A stretch of DNA of 64,000 bases. Origin: Tilletia caries (lineage: Eukaryota > Basidiomycota > Exobasidiomycetes > Tilletiales > Tilletiaceae). Position 1 is the first letter of the stretch. Each line of letters begins with the position of its first letter. Positions 43,119 to 54,437 of the stretch are shown piece after piece. The position numbers and the translations under genes are program-made. The notes beneath the pieces were generated by a model, which worked only from the letters and a program-made list of their open reading frames with translations, was not told where the DNA came from and ran no database searches. The stretch covers positions 1,798,001 through 1,862,000 of the forward strand of contig JALUTQ010000046.1 in assembly GCA_032718865.1 (NCBI GenBank), given 5' to 3'.

Positions 43119-43364
43119 TACAAAAGGGGGTTGGGGAGAGAGAGCAGACCGGTAAAGCTGAGACGCTGGGGGAACTGTAGATGATGTTGAAATGCGACCG
43201 GGACATGGGTGAGCGATGGGAAGAGGGGAGAAAAAAATGGAGGTTGAACCCAAGAGTGTATACGCAAGAAGGGATAAAGACGGGGGGATCCAGCTGGGAT
43301 ACCGGCAGGGGGAGGAACATAAGTCAGTCGTAAGAAGGGGAGGGGGGTCGCAGGACGAGTTGTC
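42806..43364. other. Intergenic 3' regions with a (GA)n microsatellite
   Basis: The space between two convergent genes. A GA repeat of about 13 units lies at about 43,086-43,111. No gene seen. Confidence 0.7.
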
Positions 43365-44889
43365 TTATGACAGGAGACGCGTCTGTTAAGGGGGTCATAC
43401 AATGGGTGAGTCAGTCGGATCCCGCTTCGGCTGTAACGCAACTGAAACTCACCAAGACATTGGCCTTCGTACTAGCGATATTCTGATAAATCTCCTTAAT
43501 CTGCCCATCATTAACCCCACTGATATCAGCAAGCAGATAGGCAATGTCCTTGTAGCTGTCGGTGTGTTGCTTGTCGACGTTGAAGGCGGACAGGATCTCG
43601 TTGATGGCGCGCAGGGTGCCCGGCTGGTTGGCGTGCACGTAGCAGATCCGGACGGTGCCGTGCTCGGAGGAGGTGATGGGGCGGAGGTCGACTTCGGGGA
43701 AGTTGACTGCGCCGGTACTGTTAGGAGGGAAAAGGAGAGGGTAAGAACACGTGAGGAAGGTTAGAAATAGACGCGTTGGTCTCGCATAAGACGTACCTGG
43801 CTCCGTAGTTGATGTAGCGGGTCAGGGCGACAGCGACCTCCTGTCCGATCATGCGCTGAGCCTCCTCGGTGGAGCCACCAATGTGCGGGGTCAAGATGGT
43901 GTTGTTGCACTTCCGTAGACGCTCGATAAAGGGTCCGAGCTGGTCTGCGAACGCGCCCACGCCATTCTTTGCGGGTTCTCGCGGGAAGACATCGACAGCC
44001 GCGCCGGCAAGGTGGCCTGATTCGAGCGCGTCGGCAAGGGCACTGAGGTCGACGACGGTGCCGCGTGCGTTGTTGAGGAGGTAGGCTCCCTTCTTCATGG
44101 CTGCGAACTGCTCTGCGCCGATCATGTTCTTCGTCTCGGGCAGCTCGGGGACGTGGAGGGAGACAAAGTCGGACTTGTTGAGGAGTTCCTCGAGGGTGTT
44201 ACATTGGCGTGCCATGCCGAGGGGCATGAGGGGCAGGACGTCGTAGTAGAGGACGTAGAGACCCATGGCCTCTGCGAGGACGGAGAGTTGTGATCCGATG
44301 TGGCCGTATCCGACGATGCCGAGGGTCTTTGCGCGGACCTCGTAGCAGCCCTTGGAGACCTTGTTCCACTCTCCTGCGCGGAGCTCGTGTGCGCGGTCGG
44401 TGAGCTGGCGGGAGAGGGCGATCATCTCGCAAATGACGAGTTCGGCGACGGAGCGGGAGTTGGCAAAAGGGCTGTTGAAGACGGCGACGCCCTTCGCGGC
44501 TGCAGCGGCGAGGTCGACCTGGTTCGTTCCGATGCAGAAGCAGCCTACGACGAGGAGCTTGTGTGCCTTGCGGAAGACGTTCGCGGTGAGCTTTGTCTTG
44601 GAGCGGATGCCGATGACGTGGTAGTCGCCGATCTTGTCGCAGAGCTCCTCCTCGGACCAAGCGGAGGTGTGGAAGTCGACCTGGTAGCCCTGTTCCTTGA
44701 GGATGGCGAGTGCGCCCTTGTCTACGTTTTCGAGGAGGAGGATGCGGATGTCGCCCTGGTCGAAGGGGGTGAGGTAGCGTGGCTCGGCGGATGCGCCTGG
44801 GATGGAGAGGGTGCGTGTGCGCGAGGTTGTTGAGGGTGCGGGCGGGATGCGCTGGTTGGAGGGTGATGTACCGGGCTGGGGGGTGGCTC

Positions 44890-44932
<43 letters not shown>

Positions 44933-45073
44933 TGCTCCTGCGCTTGTGCTGAGGGGCGCGCTGAGTGGGTTTGCGAGCTGCTGTGCGAGCATGCCGCTGA
45001 AGGAGCCAGCGGTGGGCAGGTTGGGCGGCGAGAAGCCCTGCGGGTTGCGTGAGAAGGCCTGGCCGTGCTGCAT
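43365..45073 (-). CDS. SER3: D-3-phosphoglycerate dehydrogenase (SER3/SER33 type)
   Basis: Exons 43797-45073, 43453-43717 and 43365-43382 join in phase to 519 residues. The enzyme makes 3-phosphohydroxypyruvate, the first step of serine synthesis, in the cytosol. After a Pro/Ser-rich leader with a polyalanine run (GCT-type codons, about residues 48-60) come: DIRILLLENVDKGALAILKE, GIRSKTKLTANVF, LLVVGCFCIGTNQVDLAAAA, KTLGIVGYGHIGSQLSVLAE (NAD-binding G.GH.G), LLNNARGTVVDLSALADAL (catalytic Arg), DVFPREPAKN (Glu region) and TILTPHIGGSTEEAQRMIG (His). The second exon adds an ACT regulatory domain (GTVRICYVHANQPGTLRAIN, YLLADISGVNDGQI) that binds serine in relatives. A micro-exon supplies the terminal TRLLS. 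Divergent from the BRCA2-like gene. Confidence 0.94.
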
Positions 45074-45699
45074 TCTGGGTGAGAGTGGGTGGGAGTATGG
45101 GAGGATGAGTGCGTGACAGTCGAAGAGAGAACAGTTGGTCGCCTTCTTATACCAAATTCTGAGCTTCTTCTGAGTCACCGAACGAAGGAGAGCGAAGAAC
45201 GCAGGCACAGACAACAAAAACGCTCCGCCGCAATAACACGTGGCGCAAGCCGGACTTCTCATTAAACTCCGGAGGCGCGAAAGCAAAAGATCTTTTGAAA
45301 ATACGCTTTTGCACGCGATCAGTGTCAAAATCACGTGGCCACAATTTCCCATTTCGCGACGCGCTGCTCACTCACTCAGTCGAAGCCAACACATTTGCTC
45401 GCTCATCACTCATCAGCTTGATCGTATGCTGACACCTCGAACACGCTTCCAAGGTTTGCATCTCCAGCACGCGTTCGGTCCCTGAGCTCGCTGCATCGTG
45501 CATCGTGCATCGTGCATCGTGCATAGCAGGCTTGTGAACAGCGAGTCCAAACACACTGCGCTTCGTGCTGGGCTGCTGGTCGGATACATACATATGTGAG
45601 TCAGGACCCCCTCTCGAAGACAGCCAGTCGACAACGCAGCCAGACTACATGCTGAACACTTGCTCAACAACACACTCACAGACCATCACCAACAAAGCA
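45074..45699. promoter_or_regulatory. Shared upstream region of SER3-type and BRCA2-like genes
   Basis: About 0.6 kb between divergent starts. TGCATCG is repeated four times at about 45,492-45,526 (GTGCATCGTGCATCG..). An upstream in-frame ATG for the BRCA2-like protein lies at 45,649. Confidence 0.55.
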
Positions 45700-48600
45700 A
45701 TGCAAGTCGAACGCGCCCCCAGCTGCGGTCCCAGCGAAGGACAACAGCCACCAGCAAAACGGCCACGTCTCAGCAAGTCACAATCGCCAGAACCGGAGCC
45801 CGAACTGGAACGTGCTCCATCACCACCCGCGACCGCTGAACCGCCTTCTTCATCCGCATTCACAATCCCAACCAGCTCAGAACAGGCAGTCGCACATTCC
45901 CTCTCAGATCCGCAGCCGCCCCCCACTCCTGCTCGCCCAGCGTCACCACAGCAGGAAGAAGAAGCAGCCTCGCCCCCGCCACCAACAGCCGGCTCCGACT
46001 TTGACGACCTTGACTGGGACTGGCTCGACAACGGAGACGAGCTCGAGAAGAGTCACGGCGCTGCAGAGAAGCAAGTCAGCAAGGGCAAGGGTAAGGCGCC
46101 TGCATTACCATTACCATCAGATCGACAGAACCCATCTACGAAAACATCGGGACTACATGCTTCACCAGCCGCAGGGTCAAGCACCCACCGGGCCCCAGCC
46201 GCACTCGCGACACCCGTCCGCCCCGCTCAGGTGCCAGCGCAAGTCTTCTTCCAGACCGCCAGCCACAAGAAGGTGTCCGTCAGCGACATCGCTCTTCGTG
46301 AGGCCATGCGACGCTTCGAGGCGTGGGAAGCAGAAGAGGAGGATCCGCTCGCAGCTGCTGCCCTATCCACCTCTACGACCATAGCTACGCCCCGTCCTGC
46401 AGCATTCAAGCCACCGACAATAGCAGCTACCCGGCCCGCGCAGCCGATATCGAGACCAGCAGGCAGTAGCAGAGAGATCCAGACGGCAAGCTTTACCACT
46501 CCGAATCCACCTCGATTCAGCTCGCCTAGTCCTGCTGCTGCTCCTCAGCCCGTAGCTGCGCATACACCCCTACCCCAACGCTTCCACCAGCCCCTCACGA
46601 CCCCAGCTTCGACTCTCCGCCGACCCCCGCTCGCTGCGATAGAAAACCAGCCGCCGATATCGGACAGCTTCGCTCCAGCTCCGAGGATAAACAACGTCGC
46701 CGGCGCGCATTCACCTACCAAAATCGCCAAGTCGGAGCAGAACAGTACCCTGACGCCTAAACCGCACTTGAGTACGGGTTTGCGTAGGAGTGCTGCGGGC
46801 CCGTCGACGCGGGCGCGGACGAAGTTTAGCACCCCGTTCAAGAAGGGCATCCGACCGGATGCTTCTGCTTCTTCTTTGAATGCGGGTGGTGCTGGCGCTC
46901 AGACGCAGATGCTTCCTAGTCCTGTTGCTTCTTCATCTATGGCGGCGGGGAGTCCGGTTAAGCGCATTCATGCTGGTATTAACTCTCGCGTGTCGGTGCT
47001 GAGTCCAGTAGCGCTAGCTCCCGCTCCCGCCCCTGCCAAGCCAGTTCCAACTCCAGCTCCAGCACCAACCCACACCCCCATTTTCGACCTCACACCCCCC
47101 TCCCAACCCCGTCTCACCCTCCGCACCTCCGGCATCCTCCCCGAAAGCGTCTCCCAACCACAAGCCGAATCCCTTGGCGCCCCCTCCGAGATCTTCGTCA
47201 TCCTCAAACACCCCGACCTCGCCAAGCATTACGTGTTTGACGATGGCGGTGTGTCGTTGGGCCCGCCTGCTGCTTTGGAGATGCTTCGGAAGCTGAAGGG
47301 GGTTAAGGGGGAGGAGGAGGAGTGCTTGAATTTGAAGTGGGTGCAGAATCATTGGGGGTTGGTCTTGTGGAAGTTGGCTGGGCTGGTGCGGCATCGGCCT
47401 GAGGAGGTCTTCCGCCTGTGGACCTGGACGGAGATGTGCAGGCAGCTGCGATACCGGTGAGTTTCCTTCCTTCCCCATCTTCTTTGAATAGTTGGTATTC
47501 ATGCCGATGGGGCGCATTGCTGAATGGATTTCGGGGGAAATTTTGATGACACAGGTACGAGCGCGAAATCAACCGCGCCGAACGCTCAGCTATCAAGCGC
47601 ATACAAGAGCATGACGCGTCCGCCTCGTCCTCGATGATCCTCTGCGTCCGCGCCGTCCTACCCGGCGCTCCGTACTGGACCCAACAAGACTCTGCTGACG
47701 ACGGGGGAGGGAAGTCCACGGCCGGCGGCGGCGAGGTGGGAGCGGCAAGTGCGGCGTATACGCTGGAGTTGACGGATGGGTGGTATCGTATTCGGGCGTC
47801 GGTTGATCCGGTGCTCGGGCGGGCGATTGAGCGTAAGCGGATCAAAGCGGGTGTGAAGATTGCTATTCGAGGCGCGAGGGTACGTCTCCTTCCTTTCTTG
47901 ATTGGCTGGCTGGCTTTGTGGAAACACTAAACCTTTTCTGACGTACTCAACTCCAACAGCTGCACTCCGGCCACGAAGGCACACACGTCCTAGAAGCCCT
48001 CGAGAAGTCCGGTCTGTCCCTCGCCGGCAACTCGACCTCCCTGGCCCGATGGGACGCCCGCCTCGGCTTCTCCCGGACCGACTTCCTCGCCTCCCTCCGA
48101 AGCTTGAACGCCGACGGCGGCTGTGTGGCCTGTATGGACATCGTCCTGACCAAAGTACATCCGCGCGGGTATGTCGATGTCACCTCTTCCTCCTCGAGTA
48201 GCGGCGGAGGGGGTGGGAATGTGGGTAATGCGAGGAGCGAGAGCGAGGAGCTGGAGGCTGTAAGGGTGTGGGAGGGTGCGAGGGATGCTGCGCAGGTGAA
48301 GGTGGGTGCTGAGATGGAGGTGCGGGCGGAGAGGTGGGAGGAGGTGAAGGAGCTTGTGGAGGAGTGGGGTGAGCGGCTTGGGAGTGCGTCCGGGGCTGGT
48401 GCTGGGTCTGGAATGGAGGAAGACTCCAGTTCGGGCGCTGTAGATGAAGGTGAGTTTGAACATGCCTTGCCCTGCGTCCCTTCCGCTCGCTCCGCTGTTT
48501 GGCGGAATGCAAGGCTCACAATGGGGAAACCCTTGGATCTCTATACCAACCCTTTTCTTTCTTCTTCTTCTGCTTTCCCCTCCTCATTCAATTCCAGCCT

Positions 48601-49215
48601 GCGACCGTCTCCTCACCGCCCTCCCCACAGACCCAGACCCCCGCAAACTCCTCAAGACCGCAATCGACGAATGCGCCGACCAGCACTACACCCCCGCCAG
48701 CCTGATCGCCCGATTGCAGGTCCTCCTCCGCGAGCGCGTCCAGGCGGACCGGGACGAAGCTGTCTATCAAGCCCAACAGACGCTCGCTGAACTTTGTCCG
48801 CCGAGACGGACGCGGAGCTTTAGGGTCATACGGTTTGTAGATGCTGCTGTTGGTGCTGAGGGGGAGGGAGATGTGCGGCAGGGGCAGAGGAGCAACAATA
48901 AGCTGAAGAGGAGCAAGCGGATGGTACAGTTGACGCTCTGGGACGCTGTTGAGTTAGACGAGAGGCTGGAGTTGGTCGAAGGTGGGCGATACTTGGTGAG
49001 TTTTTACTTATGATTCGGACGTAAATTATTCCTTTCTGGAATGGTCCTAACGGTTTATTCACTGAACGGATGGATCCCTTCCCCTTCTTCGATCTGGTGT
49101 GGAACAGGTGTCCAACTTGCAGCCGATCCGCAAGCAGTCGTGGCGCGGCGCGGACGTCGCGGCGGATGCGTACCTCTGCACGCGGCGCAACACGACGTGG
49201 CAGAAGGTCGACTGA
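45700..49215 (+). CDS. BRH2: BRCA2/Brh2-like recombination mediator with one BRC repeat
   Basis: Five exons (45700-47456, 47555-47879, 47960-48449, 48598-48995, 49108-49215) join in phase to 1025 residues. BRCA2 proteins load Rad51 on single-stranded DNA for homologous recombination in the nucleus. A single BRC repeat is visible at about residue 180 (VFFQTASHKKVSVSDIALRE, then AMRRFE), matching the F.TA..K.V.VS...L..A...F pattern. The long Ser/Pro/Ala-rich middle is disordered. The DNA-binding part follows: helical domain (NHWGLVLWKLAGLVRHRPEE, LRYRYEREINRAERSAIKRI) and OB1 (MILCVRAVLP, YTLELTDGWYRIRASVDPVL, GVKIAIRGARLHSGHEGTHV, GNSTSLARWDARLGF), then a charged insertion (about 49 residues, tower-like position) and OB-like C-terminus. 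An upstream ATG (45,649) would add 17 residues. One BRC repeat is also the arrangement in Ustilago Brh2. Confidence 0.9.
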
Positions 49216-49843
49216 AAAACGAGGGCCACGCACACACGCACACACACAGCAAAGAAGACGCAGGAGGGTTCCCCCTTAATTCGAATCGGCATTGTATTAT
49301 CAACTCTTTCAGCTTAGATTCCAACCCCAATTCATTCCCCGGTTACCCACTTCCACTCGCAATTCATGCAAATTCGGGATGCTTCTCCTTTCCTCAGCGC
49401 ACAGACGGTGAAGTGATCTGCTGGGCGAGAAGATGCACTTTGAGATTGTCGTTCGGGAGCTTGGGTTGGAGAGTTGCAGAAGTACAGTGTAGGTGAAAAG
49501 TGGTATGGGAAAAAGCGTTTGTGGGAAGAAAGCCCGGGAGAGAACGAGGAAGTCGCCGTGAAATGACTTGGAGTGGGACCGAAGTGCGATGTGATGTGGG
49601 GGGGACGAAGGAAAGAAGCCGATGTGACACGCGAAGGCGCGAGGTAGATTACGTATGGGATGGTGACGGGTCCAAAGGGTGTACACGCCTGAAGGCTTTG
49701 CAGGATTACAGAACGAGGAGGGAGAGGGGTAGGAGAACGGAAGGCAGGATCGCGATTCGCGCCAGCAGCAACGGCGGGGAAAAAAGCGTCCAGCGGGTTT
49801 GCCGAAAATTGTGGGGTTCGTATCACCCTGGGTTCCTTCCTTC
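49216..49843. other. Intergenic between convergent genes
   Basis: Includes a (CA)n tract at about 49,233-49,250. Long open frames here are shadows without motifs. No gene seen. Confidence 0.6.
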
Positions 49844-51507
49844 TCACGTAGCAGAAGCATCTGGCCCGGAAAGAGCCTTCCAGTCATGATGCCCCTGATC
49901 GAAGGGTTTGCCCGCCTTGCTGATGCGGAGCAGGTAGCGAGTCAGCGCGGGGAGCTCGGTGTCCATGCTTGGTGAGTTCTTGTAGGCTTTGATCTTGAGG
50001 CCGTTTCCTGGGTTCATGGCGAAGTTGCGACTGGATCGCCGATGTGTGTGTGTGTGTGTGTGAATGAAGGTTGGTTAGTGATGAAATTGGGGGGGCAGGG
50101 AGAGAGGGCGGTGTTGACTCACCTGAGATCATCGATGTGACTTGTGGGGGGGTTGCATTCGAAGGAGGAACGTCAGGTTCAGATGGTTCAAGGTCCAAAG
50201 GGAAAGCCAACGCGCAAAGGAGACTCACATGGAATTATGCGGCCCATAGATATCCGGCCACCGCCTCCAGATAAATTCCAAAGGCTTACACTGCGGCCCC
50301 CTCTCCTTCTCCTTCCCCTTCGCACTCGTTCTCACATGGAACATCGGCGTCCGATCAATGACGAACGAAATCTTGAAGCGCGGGTCTGCGAGCATCTGGA
50401 GCTCGATCAGCTTGATCTCGAGCCAGCGCCAGGATGTTTGGGACCAGATCACGATGTCGTACTCGGGGTAGACGGCTGCGAGGAAGTCGTGGAGCCCTGG
50501 GCGGGCTGCGTCGAGGGCGAAACTGTTGGTGTCGAGGAGACGCTTGGTGTCTGCTAATGTGTAGTCCTGTGTCGGGGGTTTTTCCAGAAGCCATGGTCAG
50601 GAGAAAGCCACGTTAGCGGGGGTGTATGCAGGTAGATGTCCTCTTTGCGCTGTGCTCACGAGATCCAAGACGAGAAGCTTCTTTCCCGGTCTAGGTTCGT
50701 TGATGACGCTTTGGGAGGCGGAGGTAGAGGTTTAGATGAGAAGAACGAGATGAGAATTTGTGAAATGAGGCATTAGTCGGCTCACCTGAAATTGGAAAAC
50801 CGCTTGATGATCTTGCTGAGCTTCTTGTGGTTTGCCGGGTCTTTTGCTGGTTCGATGCCATACTTGCGGAGGGAGGGCGAGCTGAAGTCGACGTCTTCGG
50901 TGTTGTCGCTCAAGTCTTCGGCAAAGTTTGCGATGCTAGAGGGATCCTGTAGGATTTTGCCGAACACAGGTCAGCTCTTACGGTGCCTTGTATGCGAGGG
51001 GAGAGGGGAGTACTGACCCTGAAGGTAGCTTCCATGGGAGTTCCGAGGAGCATGATGTGTACATTGCGATCGCCTTGCTCGTTGCGACCCTTGATCGACG
51101 ATGCTGGTACGGTGATGGAGCCGAGGGTGGCCTGCTCTGGTGGGAGTGCGCCCTTGACGAGGCCGAGCAGTTTCTGTCGCTGGGTGGGTACGTCTGTGAG
51201 GGAGAAGAGGACTGCCTTGAGCTGTTGGAAGTGTTAGGAGATTTGTGAGTGAGTGGAAAGTACGCAGCGAGTCTAGATTGGATTGAGAGATGCTTACGTC
51301 TGAGACCTCGTCCTGTTCGCTGAGGCGGCAGGTGAGGCTGAGCTTCTGGTACTTGATGGTGAAGGAGATGAACTTGGCATCGTCCTCGTTGTCGATCGCT
51401 GCTGCTGCTGCTGCTGCTGCTGCTGTCTTGCTGTCGTCAGCTGCGGGTGGGAGTGCGCTTGAGCTTGGTGCTGCGCTGGAGCTCGGTGCTGCGATGCTGT
51501 CGACCAT
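49844..51507 (-). CDS. UBLCP1: Ubiquitin-like domain CTD phosphatase (UBLCP1 type)
   Basis: Seven exons (51298-51507, 51018-51221, 50786-50946, 50660-50708, 50229-50566, an 18-base micro-exon 50123-50140, 49844-50030) join in phase to 388 residues. Relatives dephosphorylate the proteasome regulatory particle in the nucleus. A Ser/Ala-rich start with a polyalanine run precedes a ubiquitin-like domain (about 45-138: KFISFTIKYQKLSLTCRLSE, KLLGLVKGALPPEQATLGSI). The HAD phosphatase core follows: KKLLVLDLDYTLADTKRLLD with the DLDYT nucleophile motif, RPGLHDFLAAVYPEYDIVIW, SQTSWRWLEIKLIELQM, then IDDLSRNFAMNPGNGLKIKA across the micro-exon with the conserved DD. Length and order match UBLCP1. The micro-exon phase requires reading ATT-CAC across the join. 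Divergent from TAF7 with 205 bp between starts. Confidence 0.9.
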
Positions 51508-51712
51508 GCTGAGGAGTGAGTGAGTGAGTGAGTGTTGGATTGACGTCGTACTCACTCGTATGCGAATAATAATGAGGGAGTGGTGTGCCTTGACCTCCAC
51601 CTCCACCTCCACCTCCACATCAAAAGGCTCCGAGCATGACATCCGCGCTCGTCTTCGTAGCAGCGACGAGGCAAACGATGGCAGCGCCAGCACCAGCACC
51701 AGCAGCAACAAG
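51508..51712. promoter_or_regulatory. Bidirectional promoter of UBLCP1-type and TAF7 genes
   Basis: Only 205 bp separate the two chosen start codons. The region has GAGTGAGTGAGTGAGTG near 51,513 and CCACCTCCACCTCCACCTCC near 51,597. The TAF7 frame is open upstream (ATG at 51,569), so the true intergenic space may be shorter. Confidence 0.5.
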
Positions 51713-54005
51713 ATGGACACCACACACCACACAGCCGCAGTGCCAGTGCCAGTGCCAGTGCCAGTGCCAGTCGCAGTGCCAGTACAGCAGCCAACAGCTT
51801 CAACATCAGCTCACATACTCACACCACAGCCAGAAACCAGCGACGATCACCATGAACACCAGCCATCAGCATCAGCATCAGCATCAGCATCAGCTGCACC
51901 TGCACCTGCAACCGCCGCTCCAGAGGGCCCCCTCGCATCCCGTCGCCCAGCAAGGAGAGTAGCAAGACCATCAGCAAAACCCTCCCTCGCAGACGACTCC
52001 AACGAAGGCCGCATGCACACACGCCAATCCACAAACAAAGCAGCACCGCGCTTCAAGGTCAAGATGAGCACAAAGGGCGGGCCCGGAACAGCTCCCAAAA
52101 ACGCAGCCTACATGCACGGATACAACCGAGAACTCGACAGCTCCGACGACGAAGACGAAGGCCTCGCTTTTGAGGAACAGCTCGTCTTTCGCATGCCTGC
52201 GGGCAAAGACTGCGACAAATTGAGGGACATGGTCAGGAATCGCGACGTAGGCAACCCGGGCGAGCCAGAGGTCTCTCTCGAGTTCCAAGATTCGCGCAGA
52301 GCCGTCTTCAAGTTCGGGAACAGCCGCTTCACCGCTAAACTCGTCGACCTGCCCACCATCACCGAGTCACACAAGATCCTCGAGAACAAGCAGATGTTCA
52401 AGGTGGCAGACATCTCACAGATGCTCCTCGTCGAGGGAAAGTTGCCCGATGAGGACGAGGAGGACGATCCTACGGATGGTGGTGACGCTGCACGGGCCAG
52501 GCAACGTATGGGCAAAGCTGAGAGTCGGTTCGATATAGATGACTATATCTACCCGCATGGTATCACCCCTCCCATGCATTGGGCCCGCAAGAGGCGCTTT
52601 CGCAAACGGGCCAATAAGCGGGTACGTTTCCCTCCAATCGACCTTCTCTCTCGTTGACCTGGAGTTGGAACTCATCCCTCTCTGCCTTGCAAACAGAACA
52701 TCGAGACCGTAGAGAAGGAAGTCGAAAGACTGATGGAGGAAGATGAAATGGCAGAAAAGGTCGAGTTCGGTACGTTCCTCCACCCACACTCCCGCTTGCC
52801 TTCCATCCTCAGAAGGTCTGACCGCTTCGATATTATGCAGAGGTCGTCGACGAATCAGTCCTTGACCACCTCTCCGACTCAGAGATGGGCGACAACACAG
52901 CCTCCATCGCAGCAGCAACTCCGAGACCCATGTCCGAAGACGGCGACTCACAAGCAGGTGATCCACGCGAAGATCCCACCGCTGAAGCGTCGTCGTCCAG
53001 TAAACGCGTCGATAAAGTCAATCCCGCTGTCTCGGCTACGGCTGGTGGTGCCGCTGCTGCAGAAGAAGAAGAACCAGAAGAAGACGAAGTAGACGAAGAC
53101 CTCGCCGCAGCACTCGACGCCGCCCTCGAAGAAGCCGAAGAAGAAGAGACCGACTCCTCCGACGACGAGGACGACGACCTCGAGCCCAACGAAGACGGCC
53201 TCGACGACAGGGAGGAAGACGGCGAACGGGGCGCAGCGGCGGAAGACGAGGACGACGCGGAGGAGGAGGAGGAAGAGGAGGATGAGGATGAGGATGAGGA
53301 GCAGGCTGAGCAGCGGATCAGGGTGAATCAGTTGGAGGCGGAGTGTAGGGAGATTGACGCGCTTGTTAAGCGGAAACAGGCGGATGTGGACCGGGCTGCT
53401 AATCCGATGATCAAGGTATGTCTTGCTCCTTCAATTGGGCCAATAAGAAAAACACGAGCAGGGACTGACTGAGATTTCTTTGCCCCCTTTTTTGAAACTC
53501 AAATCAGCAACGCCTCGAACGCTCCCTCAAAGCCCTCCAAGCCGAGCTCGAATCCAAACGGGCCCAACTGCTGGCCTTACGCCAAGAACGCGAACACCGC
53601 AAAGAAGAAGCGGCCCAGGCCGAGCTCGAGGCCGAGGAGCTGCGGAATCGGGAGGAGGAGGAGAAGGACAAGGAGGCGTTGGTGGCGTTGGATGATGAGT
53701 TGGCGGCGCGGGAGAGGTTGGCTGCTGATGCTGAGGTGGAAGGGGGAGGGGAGGGGAAGGGAGTAGGGGAGGACGGTACTGCTGCTTCTGCTGGTCAGCC
53801 ATCGACTTCCACTTCAACGACAGCGAGCGGCGCAGGAAAGTCAGCGCCGAGTTCGAGTGCCGCCACCAACACCAACACCAACATAACTGCAACTTCAGGC
53901 AAAGCAGCCCGTCTGAGCAGTCTCAAAGACGTCCTCATCGGAGAAGCATCCGCGCGATCAAGCGGAGGGGCCCCTTCACCCTCTACTCCCGGACCGTCTA
54001 CACTA

Positions 54006-54036
<31 letters not shown>

Positions 54037-54320
54037 AGCGCGCAGGTGGGTCCACCTCCATCTCCACGTCCATGTCCACCTCCGCCGCTGCTTCGCCCGC
54101 TGCCACCACCACCACCACTACTGCTGCTGCTGTAGGCGGCAGCAAGAACGACGTGCCAATGGACGTTGATGGGCCCGGTGGGTTACCGTCGTCGTCATCC
54201 AGGGCGCGGGAGGAGGAGGAAGACGAAGAGGAGGAGGAGGATGAGCAGTATGCTGGGGACGCGGGGGCGGCTCCGAATGAGGATTCGGACGCGGAGGAGG
54301 ACGAAGGGCTGTGGTCGTAG
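51713..54320 (+). CDS. TAF7: TFIID subunit TAF7
   Basis: Exons 51713-52621, 52697-52769, 52841-53415 and 53508-54320 join in phase to 789 residues, longer than yeast TAF7 because of acidic and Gln-rich additions. TAF7 binds TAF1 and restrains its activity within TFIID at RNA polymerase II promoters. After a Val-Pro repeat and Ala-rich start, the TAFII55 domain is clear from about residue 150: FEEQLVFRMPAGKDCDKLRD, RRAVFKFGNSRFTAKLVDLP, TITESHKILENKQMFKVADI, SQMLLVEGKLPDEDEEDD, YIYPHGITPPMHWARKRRFR and NIETVEKEVERLMEEDEMAE. A very acidic region and coiled coil (QRLERSLKALQAELESKRAQ) follow, then a polyglutamine run near 54,005-54,035 and an acidic C-terminus. Convergent with NTH1 (117 bp). Confidence 0.92.
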
Positions 54321-54437
54321 TTCGGTATGTTTGTCATGTGTGGGCAAAATGCAATCAATGTAAAAAAAAAAAAAAACCTGTTTCCATAATTTGGCAGCTA
54401 CGAGCGTGTATGTACAACGGAAGGTCGGAGGTTGGGT

